A stretch of DNA of 57,729 bases from an uncultured Prevotellaceae bacterium (GTDB taxonomy: Bacteria; Bacteroidota; Bacteroidia; Bacteroidales; Bacteroidaceae), in the NCBI GenBank assembly GCA_947303855.1, contig CAMYZO010000008.1:1-57729 (forward strand), read 5' to 3'. Under the pieces are notes generated by a model. That model was not told the origin of the DNA and ran no database searches. It saw only the letters and a program-made list of their open reading frames with translations. Positions within the stretch are counted from its first letter, which is position 1. Each line of letters opens with the position of its first letter. A program made the position numbers and the translations under genes. Below are positions 42,891 to 51,173 of this stretch, piece after piece.

Positions 42891-42927
42891 ATGCGGGCGT
42901 ATCAAATATGAATTGATACGCCCGCAT
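42891..42927 (-). terminator. Hairpin after the aldehyde dehydrogenase gene
   Basis: A perfect 15-bp stem (42891-42905 with 42913-42927) and a 7-nt loop, 30 nt after the stop of the minus-strand gene. There is no strong T run, so it may stabilise the 3' end as much as terminate. Confidence 0.6.
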
Positions 42928-42956
42928 TTCAAGGATTCTTAATCAAGCTCAGTCAA

Positions 42957-44399
42957 TTACATGTCCTCGTAGGTATCGAGATAGGTGACGTGGGTGACGA
43001 GGTACTCCTCTACGCCGTGCTTACCGTCGGCACCGCCGATGCCGCTCTTCTTCACGCCGGCATGGAAGCCCTGGATGGCCTCGAAGTGCTCGCGGTTGAT
43101 GTAGGTCTCGCCGAACTCCAGTTCGCGGCAGGCCTTCACGGCGACGTTCAGGTCCTTGGTGAAGATGCTCGATGCCAGACCGTACTCGCAGTCGTTGGCC
43201 CACTCGATGACCTGGTCGATGGTGTCGAACTCCACGAGAGGAATGACGGGACCGAAGGTCTCCTCATGGATGATGTCCATGTCCTGTGTGCAGTTGTCAA
43301 GCACGGTGGCGGCATAGAAGTAGCCCTTCGTGCCTACGCGCTGACCGCCGCAGAGCAGCTTGGCACCCTGCTTGATGGCACGCTCCACCTTCTCGGTGAC
43401 ACTCTCCAGGGCACGGGCCTCTACCAGCGGACCCATGTCGACGGTGGCGTCGGCGCAGGGGTCGCCCACCTTGACGGCAGCCATCTTCTTGACCAGAATC
43501 TCTGTGAAGGCGGCCTTCACCTCCTTCTGTACATAGACGCGCTCGGCATTGTTGCAGATCTGTCCGTTGTTGCCAATGCGGCTGTCGACAATCCACTGTG
43601 CTGCACGCTCCAGGTCGGCATCATTGCAGACGATGGCCGGTGCCTTACCGCCCAGTTCGAGGCTCACCTTGGTGATGTTCTTAGAGGCGGCGGCCATGAT
43701 GCTTTCGCCGGCACCTACGGAACCGGTGACTGAGACGATATCGATCTTGGGTGAGCCTGCCATCTCGTTGCCGATGACAGAGCCTTTGCCGGTGACGATG
43801 TTGATGACGCCGGCGGGCAGTCCGCTCTCGTCGACGACCTTGGCAAACTCGGTGCAGTTCTCGGGCGTCAGCTGCGAGGGCTTGATGACGATAGTACAGC
43901 CGGCAATGAGGGCAGCACCGGCCTTACGGGCGATGAGGAAGAAGGGGAAGTTCCAGGGCAGGATGCCGGCGACGACGCCGATGGGCTTCTTGGTGAGCAG
44001 GATGGTCTCGTTAGGACGGTCGCTGGGGATAATCTCGCCCTCGATGTGGCGGGCGAAGGTAGCCATATATTCGAAGTAGGCGATGGTGGCTCCCACCTCA
44101 ATCGATGCCCATGCACGGGTCTTGCCCTGCTCGCGCATAATGATCTCGGTGAACTCCTGTTCGCGGGCCTTGATGCCGGCAGCAAACTTCAGCAGATACT
44201 GGGCGCGCTCAATGGCGGGTGTCTTGGCCCACGCCTTCTGGGCAGCGCGGGCTGCGTCGAGGGCACGGTTCACATCCTCGATGGTGCCTTCCGGCTGGCG
44301 TGAGATCACCTCTTCGGTAGATGGGTTCAACACATCAATCCATTGGCCGTTCGAGCTTTCGCAGAACTGGCCATTAATGTACATCTGTAAGTCTTTCAT
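42957..44399 (-). CDS. aldA: Aldehyde dehydrogenase, lactaldehyde dehydrogenase-like
   Basis: I start at 44399 (MKDLQMYINGQFC), which lies after the promoter; the longer frame to 44528 would run through a terminator. 480 residues, close to E. coli AldA (479). Motifs: GILPWNFPFF, IVIKPSQLTPENC, SVTGSVGAG (NAD site), VSLELGGKAPAIV (catalytic Glu) and NNGQICNNAERVYV (catalytic Cys, AldA-like). It oxidises lactaldehyde, glycolaldehyde or related aldehydes to acids, for example in fucose or rhamnose catabolism. No such pathway genes are beside it. Confidence 0.92.
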   Translation of the reverse strand: MKDLQMYINGQFCESSNGQWIDVLNPSTEEVISRQPEGTIEDVNRALDAARAAQKAWAKTPAIERAQYLLKFAAGIKAREQEFTEIIMREQGKTRAWASIEVGATIAYFEYMATFARHIEGEIIPSDRPNETILLTKKPIGVVAGILPWNFPFFLIARKAGAALIAGCTIVIKPSQLTPENCTEFAKVVDESGLPAGVINIVTGKGSVIGNEMAGSPKIDIVSVTGSVGAGESIMAAASKNITKVSLELGGKAPAIVCNDADLERAAQWIVDSRIGNNGQICNNAERVYVQKEVKAAFTEILVKKMAAVKVGDPCADATVDMGPLVEARALESVTEKVERAIKQGAKLLCGGQRVGTKGYFYAATVLDNCTQDMDIIHEETFGPVIPLVEFDTIDQVIEWANDCEYGLASSIFTKDLNVAVKACRELEFGETYINREHFEAIQGFHAGVKKSGIGGADGKHGVEEYLVTHVTYLDTYEDM

Positions 44400-44446
44400 A
44401 CGTGTAGTTTGTTTTAGGGTTAAAGTTGTTTGTTTGTAGTTTGTGA

Positions 44447-44455
44447 GCAAAGGTA
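44447..44455 (-). promoter_or_regulatory. -7 promoter box of the aldehyde dehydrogenase gene
   Basis: The minus strand reads TACCTTTGC, 48 nt before ATG 44399. It sits directly downstream of the pheS terminator hairpin, whose DNA overlaps the expected -33 region. Confidence 0.7.
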
Positions 44456-44458
44456 ATG

Positions 44459-44495
44459 AAAAAAAACGGAACTGCAAGCAACAGTCCCGTTTTTT
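44459..44495 (-). terminator. Terminator of pheS
   Basis: A 14-bp stem with one mismatch (44461-44474 with 44482-44495), a 7-nt loop and T-rich flanks on both strands. Positioned 35 nt past the pheS stop. Confidence 0.85.
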
Positions 44496-44530
44496 ATGAT
44501 ATTTTTTGTTTTTAGTCGGCGGTCTCAAAC

Positions 44531-45589
44531 TTAGTCGGCAGCCTCAAACTCCTCCAGGAAACGCGTGTCGTTCTCAGAGAACAGGCGCAGGTCGTTGACG
44601 CGGTACTTCAGGTTGGTGATGCGCTCCACGCCCATGCCGAAGGCGTAGCCGGTGTAGCGCTTGGAGTCGATGCCGCACTGTTCCAGCACGTTGGGGTCGA
44701 CCATGCCACAGCCCAGGATCTCCACCCATCCCGTGTGCTTGCAGAAGCCGCAGCCCTCGCCGCCGCAGATGAAGCACGATATGTCCATCTCGGCACTGGG
44801 CTCGGTGAAGGGGAAGTAGGAGGGGCGCAGGCGAATCTTCGTGTCGGGTCCGAACATCTCGCGGGCAAACGACAGGAGCACCTGCTTGAGGTCGGTGAAC
44901 GATACGTTCTCGTCGATGTAGAGACCTTCCACCTGGTGGAAGAAGCAGTGGGCACGGGCGGTGATGGCCTCGTTGCGATAGACGCGGCCGGGGCAGATGA
45001 CGCGGATGGGGGCTGTCAGCTGGCCGTCCTCTGTGTGCATGTGCTCCATGACGCGGGCCTGCACCGACGAGGTGTGTGAGCGCAGCAGGATGTTCTTGGT
45101 GACGTCGTTGGGGTGCTGGCTGACGAAGAATGTGTCCTGCATGTCGCGGGCGGGGTGGTCGGCGGCAAAGTTCATCTTGGTGAACACGTGCAGGTCGTCC
45201 TCCACCTCGGGGCCGTCGGCCAGGACGAAGCCCATGCGCGAGAAGATGTCGATAATCTCGTTGGTGACGATGGTCAGCGGGTGGCGCGTACCGAGCTTGA
45301 TGGGGTAGGGCGTACGGGTCAGGTCCAGAGTTTCATCTGTGGTGTCCTGGGTCTCACAGTCCTGGCGCAGCTGGTTGATGCGCTCTGTGGCCATCTGCTT
45401 CAGTTCGTTGATTTTCATGCCGACGGTCTTTTTCTCATCGGCAGCCACGTTGCGGAAATCGTTCATCAGGGCGGTAATCTCACCCTTCTTGCTGAGGTAT
45501 TTCAGTCGGAGCTGCTCCACCTCTTCGGCGTTCTTGGCACTCAGTGTCTGTACTTCTTTTAGAAGTTGGTCTATCTTGTCAACTAACAT
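44531..45589 (-). CDS. pheS: Phenylalanine-tRNA ligase alpha subunit
   Basis: 352 residues. The N-terminal coiled coil (about 1-80) binds tRNA. Class II motifs follow: GTRHPLTIVTNEI, FFVSQHPNDVTKNILLRSHTSSVQARVM (motif 2 region), GRVYRNEAITARAHCFFHQVEGLYID, and AFGMGVERITNLKY (motif 3). It charges tRNA-Phe together with PheT, which is not in the window. The 3' end carries a 19-bp near-perfect tandem duplication covering the last codons and stop (44514-44551 region). Confidence 0.97.
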   Translation of the reverse strand: MLVDKIDQLLKEVQTLSAKNAEEVEQLRLKYLSKKGEITALMNDFRNVAADEKKTVGMKINELKQMATERINQLRQDCETQDTTDETLDLTRTPYPIKLGTRHPLTIVTNEIIDIFSRMGFVLADGPEVEDDLHVFTKMNFAADHPARDMQDTFFVSQHPNDVTKNILLRSHTSSVQARVMEHMHTEDGQLTAPIRVICPGRVYRNEAITARAHCFFHQVEGLYIDENVSFTDLKQVLLSFAREMFGPDTKIRLRPSYFPFTEPSAEMDISCFICGGEGCGFCKHTGWVEILGCGMVDPNVLEQCGIDSKRYTGYAFGMGVERITNLKYRVNDLRLFSENDTRFLEEFEAAD

Positions 45590-45639
45590 TTTAATGTGTG
45601 ATTAGACGATTTACAATTTGCTATTTTCAAAATTCGGGT

Positions 45640-45648
45640 GCAAAGGTA
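45640..45648 (-). promoter_or_regulatory. -7 promoter box of pheS
   Basis: The minus strand reads TACCTTTGC, 50 nt before ATG 45589. It is divergent from the DUF4348 promoter. Confidence 0.7.
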
Positions 45649-45692
45649 CAAAATATTTATGAATTATGAATTATGAATTGAAATATATTTTG

Positions 45693-45701
45693 TAACTTTG
45701 C
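45693..45701 (+). promoter_or_regulatory. -7 promoter box of the DUF4348 gene
   Basis: TAACTTTGC, 23 nt before ATG 45725. Upstream lie three tandem GAATTAT units (about 45660-45678). Confidence 0.65.
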
Positions 45702-45724
45702 ACGCTGAATTTGAGAGACAAAGC

Positions 45725-46570
45725 ATGAAGAGGCTTTTGTGGGGAGGGTTGGCACTGGTGGTGCTGATGTTCTCGTGTAAAGGAAAACAGGCTGAGGGTG
45801 TGGCTGATGACGCACCTGTTGATTCCGTCGACTCAGTCGTGCAGGACACCGTGCCCGTTGACACGATGGAGCAGCTGATAACCGAGACGCCCATGCCCAG
45901 GGCTGCCGATGAGCTGTTTGACGACTTCCTCTTCAACTTTGCCGCCAACCGGAAGCTTCAGATGGAGCGCGTGGCTTTTCCGCTGCCGACGATAAAGGGG
46001 CGTGACACTGTCCGCGTTGGCAGGGAGAAGTGGCAGATGGAGCGCTTCTTCATGCACCAGGACTTCTATACCGTACTTTTCGACAACGAGCAGCAGATGG
46101 AGCTGGTCAGAGATACGTCGGTCAGCGAGGCTGTCGTAGAAAAAGTGTATTTCAATACCGGGGCTGTCTTGCAGTATAGGTTCAAGCGCCTGAAGGGAGC
46201 CTGGATGCTGCTGGAGCAGCGTACAGAGCCTATAGCAGCTAACAGAAACGCATCGTTCCTGGAGTTCTATCACCATTTTGTGACCGATTCGCTCTATCAG
46301 GCAGAGAGTCTTGGTGAGACGGTGCAGTTTGTGGGCCCCGACCCTGACGACGACTTTGCACAGATGGAGGGCATCCTGACGCCCGACACCTGGCCGGCCT
46401 TTGCGCCCGAACTGCCTGACCGTATGATTTACAATATTGTCTACGGCAGGCCGTCGGCTCCTTCTGACAAGAAGATTTTCGTGATGCGCGGCATAGCCAA
46501 CGGCCTGGAGCTGGAGATGACCTTCAGGCAGCAGGACGGGCGTTGGTATCTGGTAAAACTGGTGAATTAA
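45725..46570 (+). CDS. DUF4348 domain lipoprotein
   Basis: 281 residues from ATG 45725; the upstream frame would begin inside the promoter. The signal ends in a lipobox (VLMFSC), followed by an acidic linker. The rest shows DUF4348 traits: FLFNFAANRKLQMERVAFPLP, WQMERFFMHQDFYTVLFDNEQQ and a second similar repeat (FLEFYHHFVTDSLYQAES...). Role unknown. It lies 3 nt upstream of murB, so the two are likely co-transcribed. Confidence 0.82.
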   Translation: MKRLLWGGLALVVLMFSCKGKQAEGVADDAPVDSVDSVVQDTVPVDTMEQLITETPMPRAADELFDDFLFNFAANRKLQMERVAFPLPTIKGRDTVRVGREKWQMERFFMHQDFYTVLFDNEQQMELVRDTSVSEAVVEKVYFNTGAVLQYRFKRLKGAWMLLEQRTEPIAANRNASFLEFYHHFVTDSLYQAESLGETVQFVGPDPDDDFAQMEGILTPDTWPAFAPELPDRMIYNIVYGRPSAPSDKKIFVMRGIANGLELEMTFRQQDGRWYLVKLVN

Positions 46571-46573
46571 AAG

Positions 46574-47578
46574 ATGAAGGATATACTTGACTACAGTCTG
46601 AAGGCACACAACACCTTTGGCATCGATGCCCGCTGCCATCGCTTCCTGGAGTTTGAGACCGAGGCGGAGGCTATAGACGTAGCGCGGATTCTGCGCGAGT
46701 CGGAGTGCCCCTATATAATAATAGGTGGAGGCAGCAACCTGCTGCTGACCCGTGACTATGAGGGCATCGTTGTGCGCTCAGCCATCAGGGGCTATGCTTT
46801 TGAAGACGGCGGCAGGATGGTGTGCGGCAGTGGCGAGACGTTTGACGATATGGTAGCCGCAAGCCTTGAAGCCGGGTATTACGGCATGGAGAACCTGTCG
46901 CTCATTCCCGGCGATGTGGGGGCGAGTGCTGTTCAGAATATCGGTGCCTACGGTGTCGAGGTCAAGGACTTTGTTGCCAGCGTGTGGGCTGTTGAGATAG
47001 CTACCGGCAAGGTCTGTGTGTTCGACAATAAGGCCTGCGAGTATGGCTACCGTCAGAGCCGCTTCAAGAACGACTGGAAGAACCGGTTCCTGATAACCCG
47101 TGTGGCCTACGCGCTCTCGCCGACGTTTGTGGCCCGTCTTGATTATGGTAATGTCAGGGCCGAGCTGGAGCGGCAGGGCATTGTCGAGCCTACTGCCCGT
47201 CAGCTGCGTCAGACCATTATTGATATACGAAATGCCAAGCTGCCAGACCCGAAGGTGACTGGCAATGCCGGCAGCTTCTTTATGAACCCCATTGTCGGAC
47301 GTGACAAGTTCGAGCAGTTGGCAGTGGAGTACCCAGAGATGCCACATTATTATATAGATGCCGACCACGAGAAGATTCCGGCAGGCTGGATGATTGACCA
47401 GTGTGGGTGGAAAGGCCGTGCCATGGGGCGTGCCGCCGTTCACAGCAAGCAGGCGCTGGTGCTTGTAAACTTAGGCGGTGCTACCGGCCGCGAGATTGTG
47501 ACGCTCTGCGAAGCCATCCGGCAGGATGTGCGTCAGAAGTTTGGTGTTGACATTTATCCGGAGGTGAACATTGTATGA
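46574..47578 (+). CDS. murB: UDP-N-acetylenolpyruvoylglucosamine reductase
   Basis: 334 residues, a type I MurB. Features: NTFGIDARC start, YIIIGGGSNLLL (FAD binding), YGMENLSLIPGDVGASAVQNIGAYGVE, GYRQSRFKND, and GNAGSFFMNPIV (catalytic Ser region). It reduces UDP-GlcNAc-enolpyruvate to UDP-MurNAc in peptidoglycan synthesis. It overlaps the next gene by 4 nt. Confidence 0.97.
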   Translation: MKDILDYSLKAHNTFGIDARCHRFLEFETEAEAIDVARILRESECPYIIIGGGSNLLLTRDYEGIVVRSAIRGYAFEDGGRMVCGSGETFDDMVAASLEAGYYGMENLSLIPGDVGASAVQNIGAYGVEVKDFVASVWAVEIATGKVCVFDNKACEYGYRQSRFKNDWKNRFLITRVAYALSPTFVARLDYGNVRAELERQGIVEPTARQLRQTIIDIRNAKLPDPKVTGNAGSFFMNPIVGRDKFEQLAVEYPEMPHYYIDADHEKIPAGWMIDQCGWKGRAMGRAAVHSKQALVLVNLGGATGREIVTLCEAIRQDVRQKFGVDIYPEVNIV

Positions 47579-48333
47579 GACTGACATTTCTTGGAACCGG
47601 GACATCGTGTGGCGTGCCTACCATAGGCTGCCAGTGCAGGACGTGCCAGAGCACCGACCCTAAGGACAAGCGGCTGCGCTGCTCGGCCCTGGTGGAGACT
47701 GACACGACGAGGCTGCTGATAGACTGCGGGCCCGACTTCCGCCAGCAGATTATGCCGCAGCCTTTCCGCCGTATCGACGGCATTCTCATCACCCATGCCC
47801 ATTACGACCACATGGGGGGTATGGACGACATACGCCCCTACTGCCAGTTTGGCGAAATCAACGTCTATGCCGACCCCATAGCCCGCCGCGGACTGTTAGA
47901 GATGCTGCCTTACTGCTTTGCCGAGCACCGCTATCCCGGTGTGCCAGCCATAGGCCTGCATGAGATTCACAAGCATGAGCCGTTCCGCATAGGCGACTTA
48001 GACATCATGCCTGTTGAGGTGATGCACCACGACCTGCCTATCCTGGGCTACCGCATCGGGCCTCTGGCCTATATCACCGATATGAAGACCATCGGCGACG
48101 AGGAACTTGCCTATCTGGAAGGTACGGAGGTGCTGGTGGTTAACGCCCTGCGCCAGAAACCGCACCATTCGCACCAGACGCTGGACGAGGCCGTCGCCTT
48201 CAGTCGTAGGGTAGGGGCCCGCCTCACTTACCTCATCCACAGCAGTCATGACATCGGACTGCATGAAGAGGTAAATGCCATGCTGCCACCTGATATACAG
48301 ATGGCATACGACGGACAGGTGATAGAAATATAA
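47575..48333 (+). CDS. MBL-fold metallohydrolase (PhnP-like)
   Basis: 252 residues. TSCGVPTIGCQCRTC near the N-terminus resembles the structural zinc site of PhnP. The metal motif ITHAHYDHMGGMDD gives HxHxDH. Later ligands are in MHHDLPILGYRIG, YITDMK and YLIHSSHDI. PhnP is a phosphodiesterase that opens cyclic ribose phosphates; related proteins include LipB-linked hydrolases. The substrate is not certain without a phn operon nearby. Translation is coupled with murB (ATGA). Confidence 0.88.
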   Translation: MRLTFLGTGTSCGVPTIGCQCRTCQSTDPKDKRLRCSALVETDTTRLLIDCGPDFRQQIMPQPFRRIDGILITHAHYDHMGGMDDIRPYCQFGEINVYADPIARRGLLEMLPYCFAEHRYPGVPAIGLHEIHKHEPFRIGDLDIMPVEVMHHDLPILGYRIGPLAYITDMKTIGDEELAYLEGTEVLVVNALRQKPHHSHQTLDEAVAFSRRVGARLTYLIHSSHDIGLHEEVNAMLPPDIQMAYDGQVIEI

Positions 48334-48347
48334 CGGGGATGGGAAGC

Positions 48348-48380
48348 CGCTGACAAGACTTGTGGTCAGCGCTTGTTTTT
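48348..48380 (+). terminator. Terminator after the MBL hydrolase gene
   Basis: CGCTGAC (48348-48354) pairs with GTCAGCG (48365-48371), a 10-nt loop, followed by CTTGTTTTTTG. The 3' side overlaps the last codons of the convergent gene. Confidence 0.6.
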
Positions 48381-48647
48381 TGACCTTCCAAACAGGTTTA
48401 GCAGACCGCCGTAGCTCTTGCGCAGCTTGCGGTAGAGCAGGAAGAGGTCGACAACCGTCATGGTGTTGGTTACCAGACTGGCGATGTAGTCGCCCTTCGA
48501 CGCTTCTTCGCGCTTGACGAAGATGCTGTTCCACAATGTTGAGAACTGCTTGTTGTCAGTCTGTATCTGTTCCAGCAAGTTGTCCTTGCGCTGACGGATT
48601 TCCTCCAGCGTGCGATAGGTGGGCTGTGGCTTTTGTGTGGGAAGCAT
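48366..48647 (-). CDS. Hypothetical protein of the YtxH-holin operon
   Basis: 93 residues, basic and mostly helical. It begins MLPTQKPQPTYRTLEEIRQRKDNL and has a moderately hydrophobic middle (ASLVTNTMTVVDLFLLYRKLRKS). I recognise no domain. In Bacteroidales a small protein like this commonly follows the phage-holin-like and YtxH genes, as here (7-nt gap). It may be a peripheral partner of that membrane complex. Confidence 0.75.
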   Translation of the reverse strand: MLPTQKPQPTYRTLEEIRQRKDNLLEQIQTDNKQFSTLWNSIFVKREEASKGDYIASLVTNTMTVVDLFLLYRKLRKSYGGLLNLFGRSKNKR

Positions 48648-48654
48648 TGTAGGG

Positions 48655-49005
48655 CTATTTACTCATCAACAGGTTTGCAAGGAAACGTACGAGCGGGCGC
48701 TCAATCCATTTCTCATGAAAAATAAAGAACAGGAAGAGTAGCAGCAAATGGACTACCGCCACCACCATAAAGGCCGGGGCCATGCCGATATGCTGGCCTA
48801 ACCAGTAGGCAAAGGCAAACGAGAAGAACAGCATGACGGCAATGATAAGCAGGAAGAACAAGATAGCCAAGGCGGCGGCCGTCAGCAGGCGCACCACCTT
48901 GTCTATCACGTCCAGCTTCATGTATTCTTTCTGAAGCCCGAGATAGTGCTGTAGCAACTCTATGAGCTGCTTGATGTTCTCAACGTTCTTGTCGCTCGAC
49001 AGCAT
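48655..49005 (-). CDS. Phage holin family-like membrane protein (DUF1469 type)
   Basis: 116 residues. A helical start (NVENIKQLIELLQHYLGLQKEYMKLDVIDKVVRLL) leads into two long membrane helices (about 46-70 and 77-100). This matches the Phage_holin_3_6/DUF1469 family, whose cellular members occur with YtxH proteins and are linked to envelope stress. It is not evidence of a prophage. It lies 3 nt after the YtxH gene. Confidence 0.85.
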   Translation of the reverse strand: MLSSDKNVENIKQLIELLQHYLGLQKEYMKLDVIDKVVRLLTAAALAILFFLLIIAVMLFFSFAFAYWLGQHIGMAPAFMVVAVVHLLLLFLFFIFHEKWIERPLVRFLANLLMSK

Positions 49006-49008
49006 GTT

Positions 49009-49221
49009 TTACTCTTCTACAGCTGCGTCCTGAATGTCGTCAACCAGGTCGCCCACTTCCTTGCGGCTGAGCTTAATGTTGTGTTTCTTCAGAAATTCAT
49101 CCACTGCATCCGTGATTTTTACGCGGGTGTCGGAACCCTTCTCAGGCGCCATGAGCAGACCTAATGCAGCACCTACGACCACACCGCCCAGACAAGCGCC
49201 AATATAACCTAAACTTTTCAT
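49009..49221 (-). CDS. YtxH domain-containing protein
   Basis: 70 residues. The N-terminal glycine-rich membrane segment (GYIGACLGGVVVGAALGLLMAPEKGSDTR) is diagnostic of YtxH, followed by a short charged helix. YtxH proteins are associated with general stress responses. First gene of a three-gene unit. Confidence 0.9.
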   Translation of the reverse strand: MKSLGYIGACLGGVVVGAALGLLMAPEKGSDTRVKITDAVDEFLKKHNIKLSRKEVGDLVDDIQDAAVEE

Positions 49222-49257
49222 AATACTATAAATTTATTTGGTGAAACAAAATCTACT

Positions 49258-49266
49258 GCAAAAATA
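49258..49266 (-). promoter_or_regulatory. -7 promoter box of the YtxH operon
   Basis: The minus strand reads TATTTTTGC, matching TAnnTTTGC, 36 nt before ATG 49221. The AT-rich stretch 49267-49446 otherwise holds only a weak plus-strand box, TAATTTCGC, at 49383-49391. Confidence 0.55.
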
Positions 49267-49446
49267 CAGATTTTTTCTGGAAAAGCAGTTAATTTTTGTA
49301 TCATTTTTTGTTAAAATGCAAGTTTTTTCCCCATTTAACAAAGTTTATGTGCATTTTTTGCTCACTTTTCCGCAATTATTTGTAATTTCGCAGTGTCATT
49401 AAAAGAAAACAAGTGTAATTTCGTGTATAATAAAAACAGAGAAGCA

Positions 49447-49962
49447 ATGAAAAAGTACATGGTAGTATGCGCCGGCTTGGGTATGGCTTTGGCCCTGGCA
49501 AGCTGCGGAAAGTCAAGTGAGAGTGCCTACAAGAAGGCTTATGAGAAAGCAAAGTCGCAGGAGGCTGCCCAGCGTGTTTCCAACTATGAGGCCCCCACGA
49601 CAACTGCTCCCGTCGTAGCCCCTGTCACCACCGCCCCTGTCACCCAGACACGTGTCGTTGACAATGTTGACAATGTTGCCGTCCGTCAGGAGCGTGTGTC
49701 GCTTGTCAACGGTTCCGGCCTTCGAAACTTCAGCGTGGTGGTTGGCTCCTTCGGCCTGCAGGCTAATGCCGAGGGACTGCAGCAGCAGCTTCGCGATGGT
49801 GGCTACAATGCCCAGATAGTCAAGAATCAGACTAACAACATGTTCCGTGTGGTTGCTACTACATTTGACTCCAAGGTGGACGCCGTGAACAGCCGTGACC
49901 AGATTCGTGGTTCGAAATACAACCCGAAGGGCGATGCCTGGCTGCTCTATAACGAACAATAA
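49447..49962 (+). CDS. SPOR-domain lipoprotein
   Basis: 171 residues from ATG 49447 (MKKYMVVCAGLGMALALASCG, signal with lipobox ASC). The earlier in-frame start at 49393 would put the signal 18 residues in. A Thr/Pro/Val-rich linker (TTTAPVVAPVTTAPV) precedes a SPOR domain (FSVVVGSFGLQANAEGLQQQLRDGGYNAQIV). SPOR domains bind denuded septal peptidoglycan, so a cell-division or wall role is expected. Confidence 0.92.
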   Translation: MKKYMVVCAGLGMALALASCGKSSESAYKKAYEKAKSQEAAQRVSNYEAPTTTAPVVAPVTTAPVTQTRVVDNVDNVAVRQERVSLVNGSGLRNFSVVVGSFGLQANAEGLQQQLRDGGYNAQIVKNQTNNMFRVVATTFDSKVDAVNSRDQIRGSKYNPKGDAWLLYNEQ

Positions 49963-49967
49963 CAGCT

Positions 49968-50393
49968 TTGGCGCGAATTCTCTCGGTTGACTACGGCCGC
50001 AAGCGCACAGGTTTAGCAGTCACCGACCCTCTGCAGATTATTGCCGGAGGGTTGGCGACTGTTTCTACGTCTGAACTGTTCGACTGGCTTCAGCAGTATA
50101 TCCAGCGTGAGCAGGTGGAGCGTATCGTTATCGGCGAGCCCCGCCAGCCGAATGGCCAACCCAGTGAGAACCTGGCCCGTGTGCAGCAGTTTGTTGCCCG
50201 CTGGCGTAAAGCCCATCCTGAAGTGCCCATCGACTACTACGACGAGCGGTTCACGTCGGTGCTGGCCCATCAGGCAATGCTCGATGGCGGCCTGCGCAAA
50301 AAGGCGCGTCAGGACAAGGCACTGGTAGACGAGATTAGTGCTACAATCATTCTTGAGGACTATCTACGTAGCCGCATTCGCCCCCTAAGTTAG
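49968..50393 (+). CDS. ruvX: Holliday junction resolvase-like / pre-16S rRNA nuclease RuvX (YqgF)
   Basis: 141 residues beginning with TTG. The RNase H-like fold motifs are ILSVDYGRKRTGLAVTDP, RIVIGEPRQPNGQPS and YDERFTSVLAHQAM, then KKARQDKALVDEISATIILEDYL. YqgF/RuvX processes the 5' end of 16S rRNA. The final residues RPLS and the TAG stop are read from a palindromic repeat that begins near 50380; a normal end would be near LEDYLRS. Confidence 0.93.
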   Translation: MARILSVDYGRKRTGLAVTDPLQIIAGGLATVSTSELFDWLQQYIQREQVERIVIGEPRQPNGQPSENLARVQQFVARWRKAHPEVPIDYYDERFTSVLAHQAMLDGGLRKKARQDKALVDEISATIILEDYLRSRIRPLS

Positions 50394-50494
50394 GGGGCTA
50401 TGGGGGTCTGAACAAGCGCAGGCTCCACTCTCTAACAATAAAAATGGGTCAATGTACGCTTGTTCAGACCCCCATCCCCCTAATTTAGGGGGCT
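50380..50494. repeat. Palindromic repeat between ruvX and def
   Basis: Perfect 19-bp arms 50400-50418 (ATGGGGGTCTGAACAAGCG) and 50457-50475, with flanking CCCCCTAAGTTAGGGGG and CCCCCTAATTTAGGGGG hairpins on each side. The left side contains the ruvX stop; the right side ends 6 nt before the def ATG. Confidence 0.85.
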
Positions 50495-50500
50495 AAGAAT

Positions 50501-51061
50501 ATGATATTACCGATTTATATATATGGCCAGCCCGTATTGCGCAAGGTGGCAGAGGACATTACCCCCGACTACCCCAATCTGCAGCAGTTCATAGCCGACA
50601 TGTGGGAGACGCTGGCAGAGAGCGAGGGTATCGGACTGGCTGCGCCGCAGGTAGGCAAGCCTGTCCGCGTGGTAGTCATCGACCTCGATGTGCTCAGCGA
50701 GGACATGCCTGAGTACAAAGGCTTCCGCAACGTGTATATCAATGCACACATCGTAGAGACCGACGATACAAAGACTGACAGCAGCGAGGAGGGATGCCTG
50801 TCGCTGCCCGCCATTCACGAGAAGGTGACCAGGCCTACACGCATCCATGTACAGTGGATGGACGAGCAGTTCCAGCCCCACGACGAGTGGGTGGAGGGCT
50901 ACCTGGCACGTGTCATGCAGCATGAGTTCGACCATCTGGAAGGTCACATGTTTATTGACCATATATCGCCTCTGCGCAAGCAGCTCATCAAGAGCAAGCT
51001 CAAGTCGCTCACCCTTGGGCGCTACCGCTGTGGCTACAAGACGAAGGCGGTAAAAAGGTAA
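50501..51061 (+). CDS. def: Peptide deformylase
   Basis: 186 residues. The three conserved motifs are [18 protein letters not shown] (metal Cys) and [10 protein letters not shown] (HExxH). It removes the formyl group from nascent proteins. The C-terminus KTKAVKR and the TAA stop come from the first units of an AT-rich inverted repeat (GGTAAAAAGG). Confidence 0.97.
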   Translation: MILPIYIYGQPVLRKVAEDITPDYPNLQQFIADMWETLAESEGIGLAAPQVGKPVRVVVIDLDVLSEDMPEYKGFRNVYINAHIVETDDTKTDSSEEGCLSLPAIHEKVTRPTRIHVQWMDEQFQPHDEWVEGYLARVMQHEFDHLEGHMFIDHISPLRKQLIKSKLKSLTLGRYRCGYKTKAVKR

Positions 51062-51173
51062 AAAGGTAAAAAAGTAAAAAGGTGAGGAGGAAAGTGTTTA
51101 TGTGTTATGCGCTGGGTGAAAAAGGTGGAAGGGCTTTCAGTCTTTTACTTTTTTACCTTTTTACCTTTTTACC
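51049..51173. repeat. 31-bp perfect inverted repeat between def and the TPR gene
   Basis: The left arm 51049-51079 consists of GGTAAAAA-type units; the right arm 51143-51173 is its exact complement; the spacer is 63 nt. The left arm holds the end and stop of def. The right arm is translated as part of the TPR protein signal peptide. The start codon of that protein is in or next to the loop. Confidence 0.88.

Noticed and set aside
48655..49005. Holin-like protein as a sign of a prophage
   Set aside because: The family is common as a cellular membrane protein next to YtxH; no phage genes are nearby.
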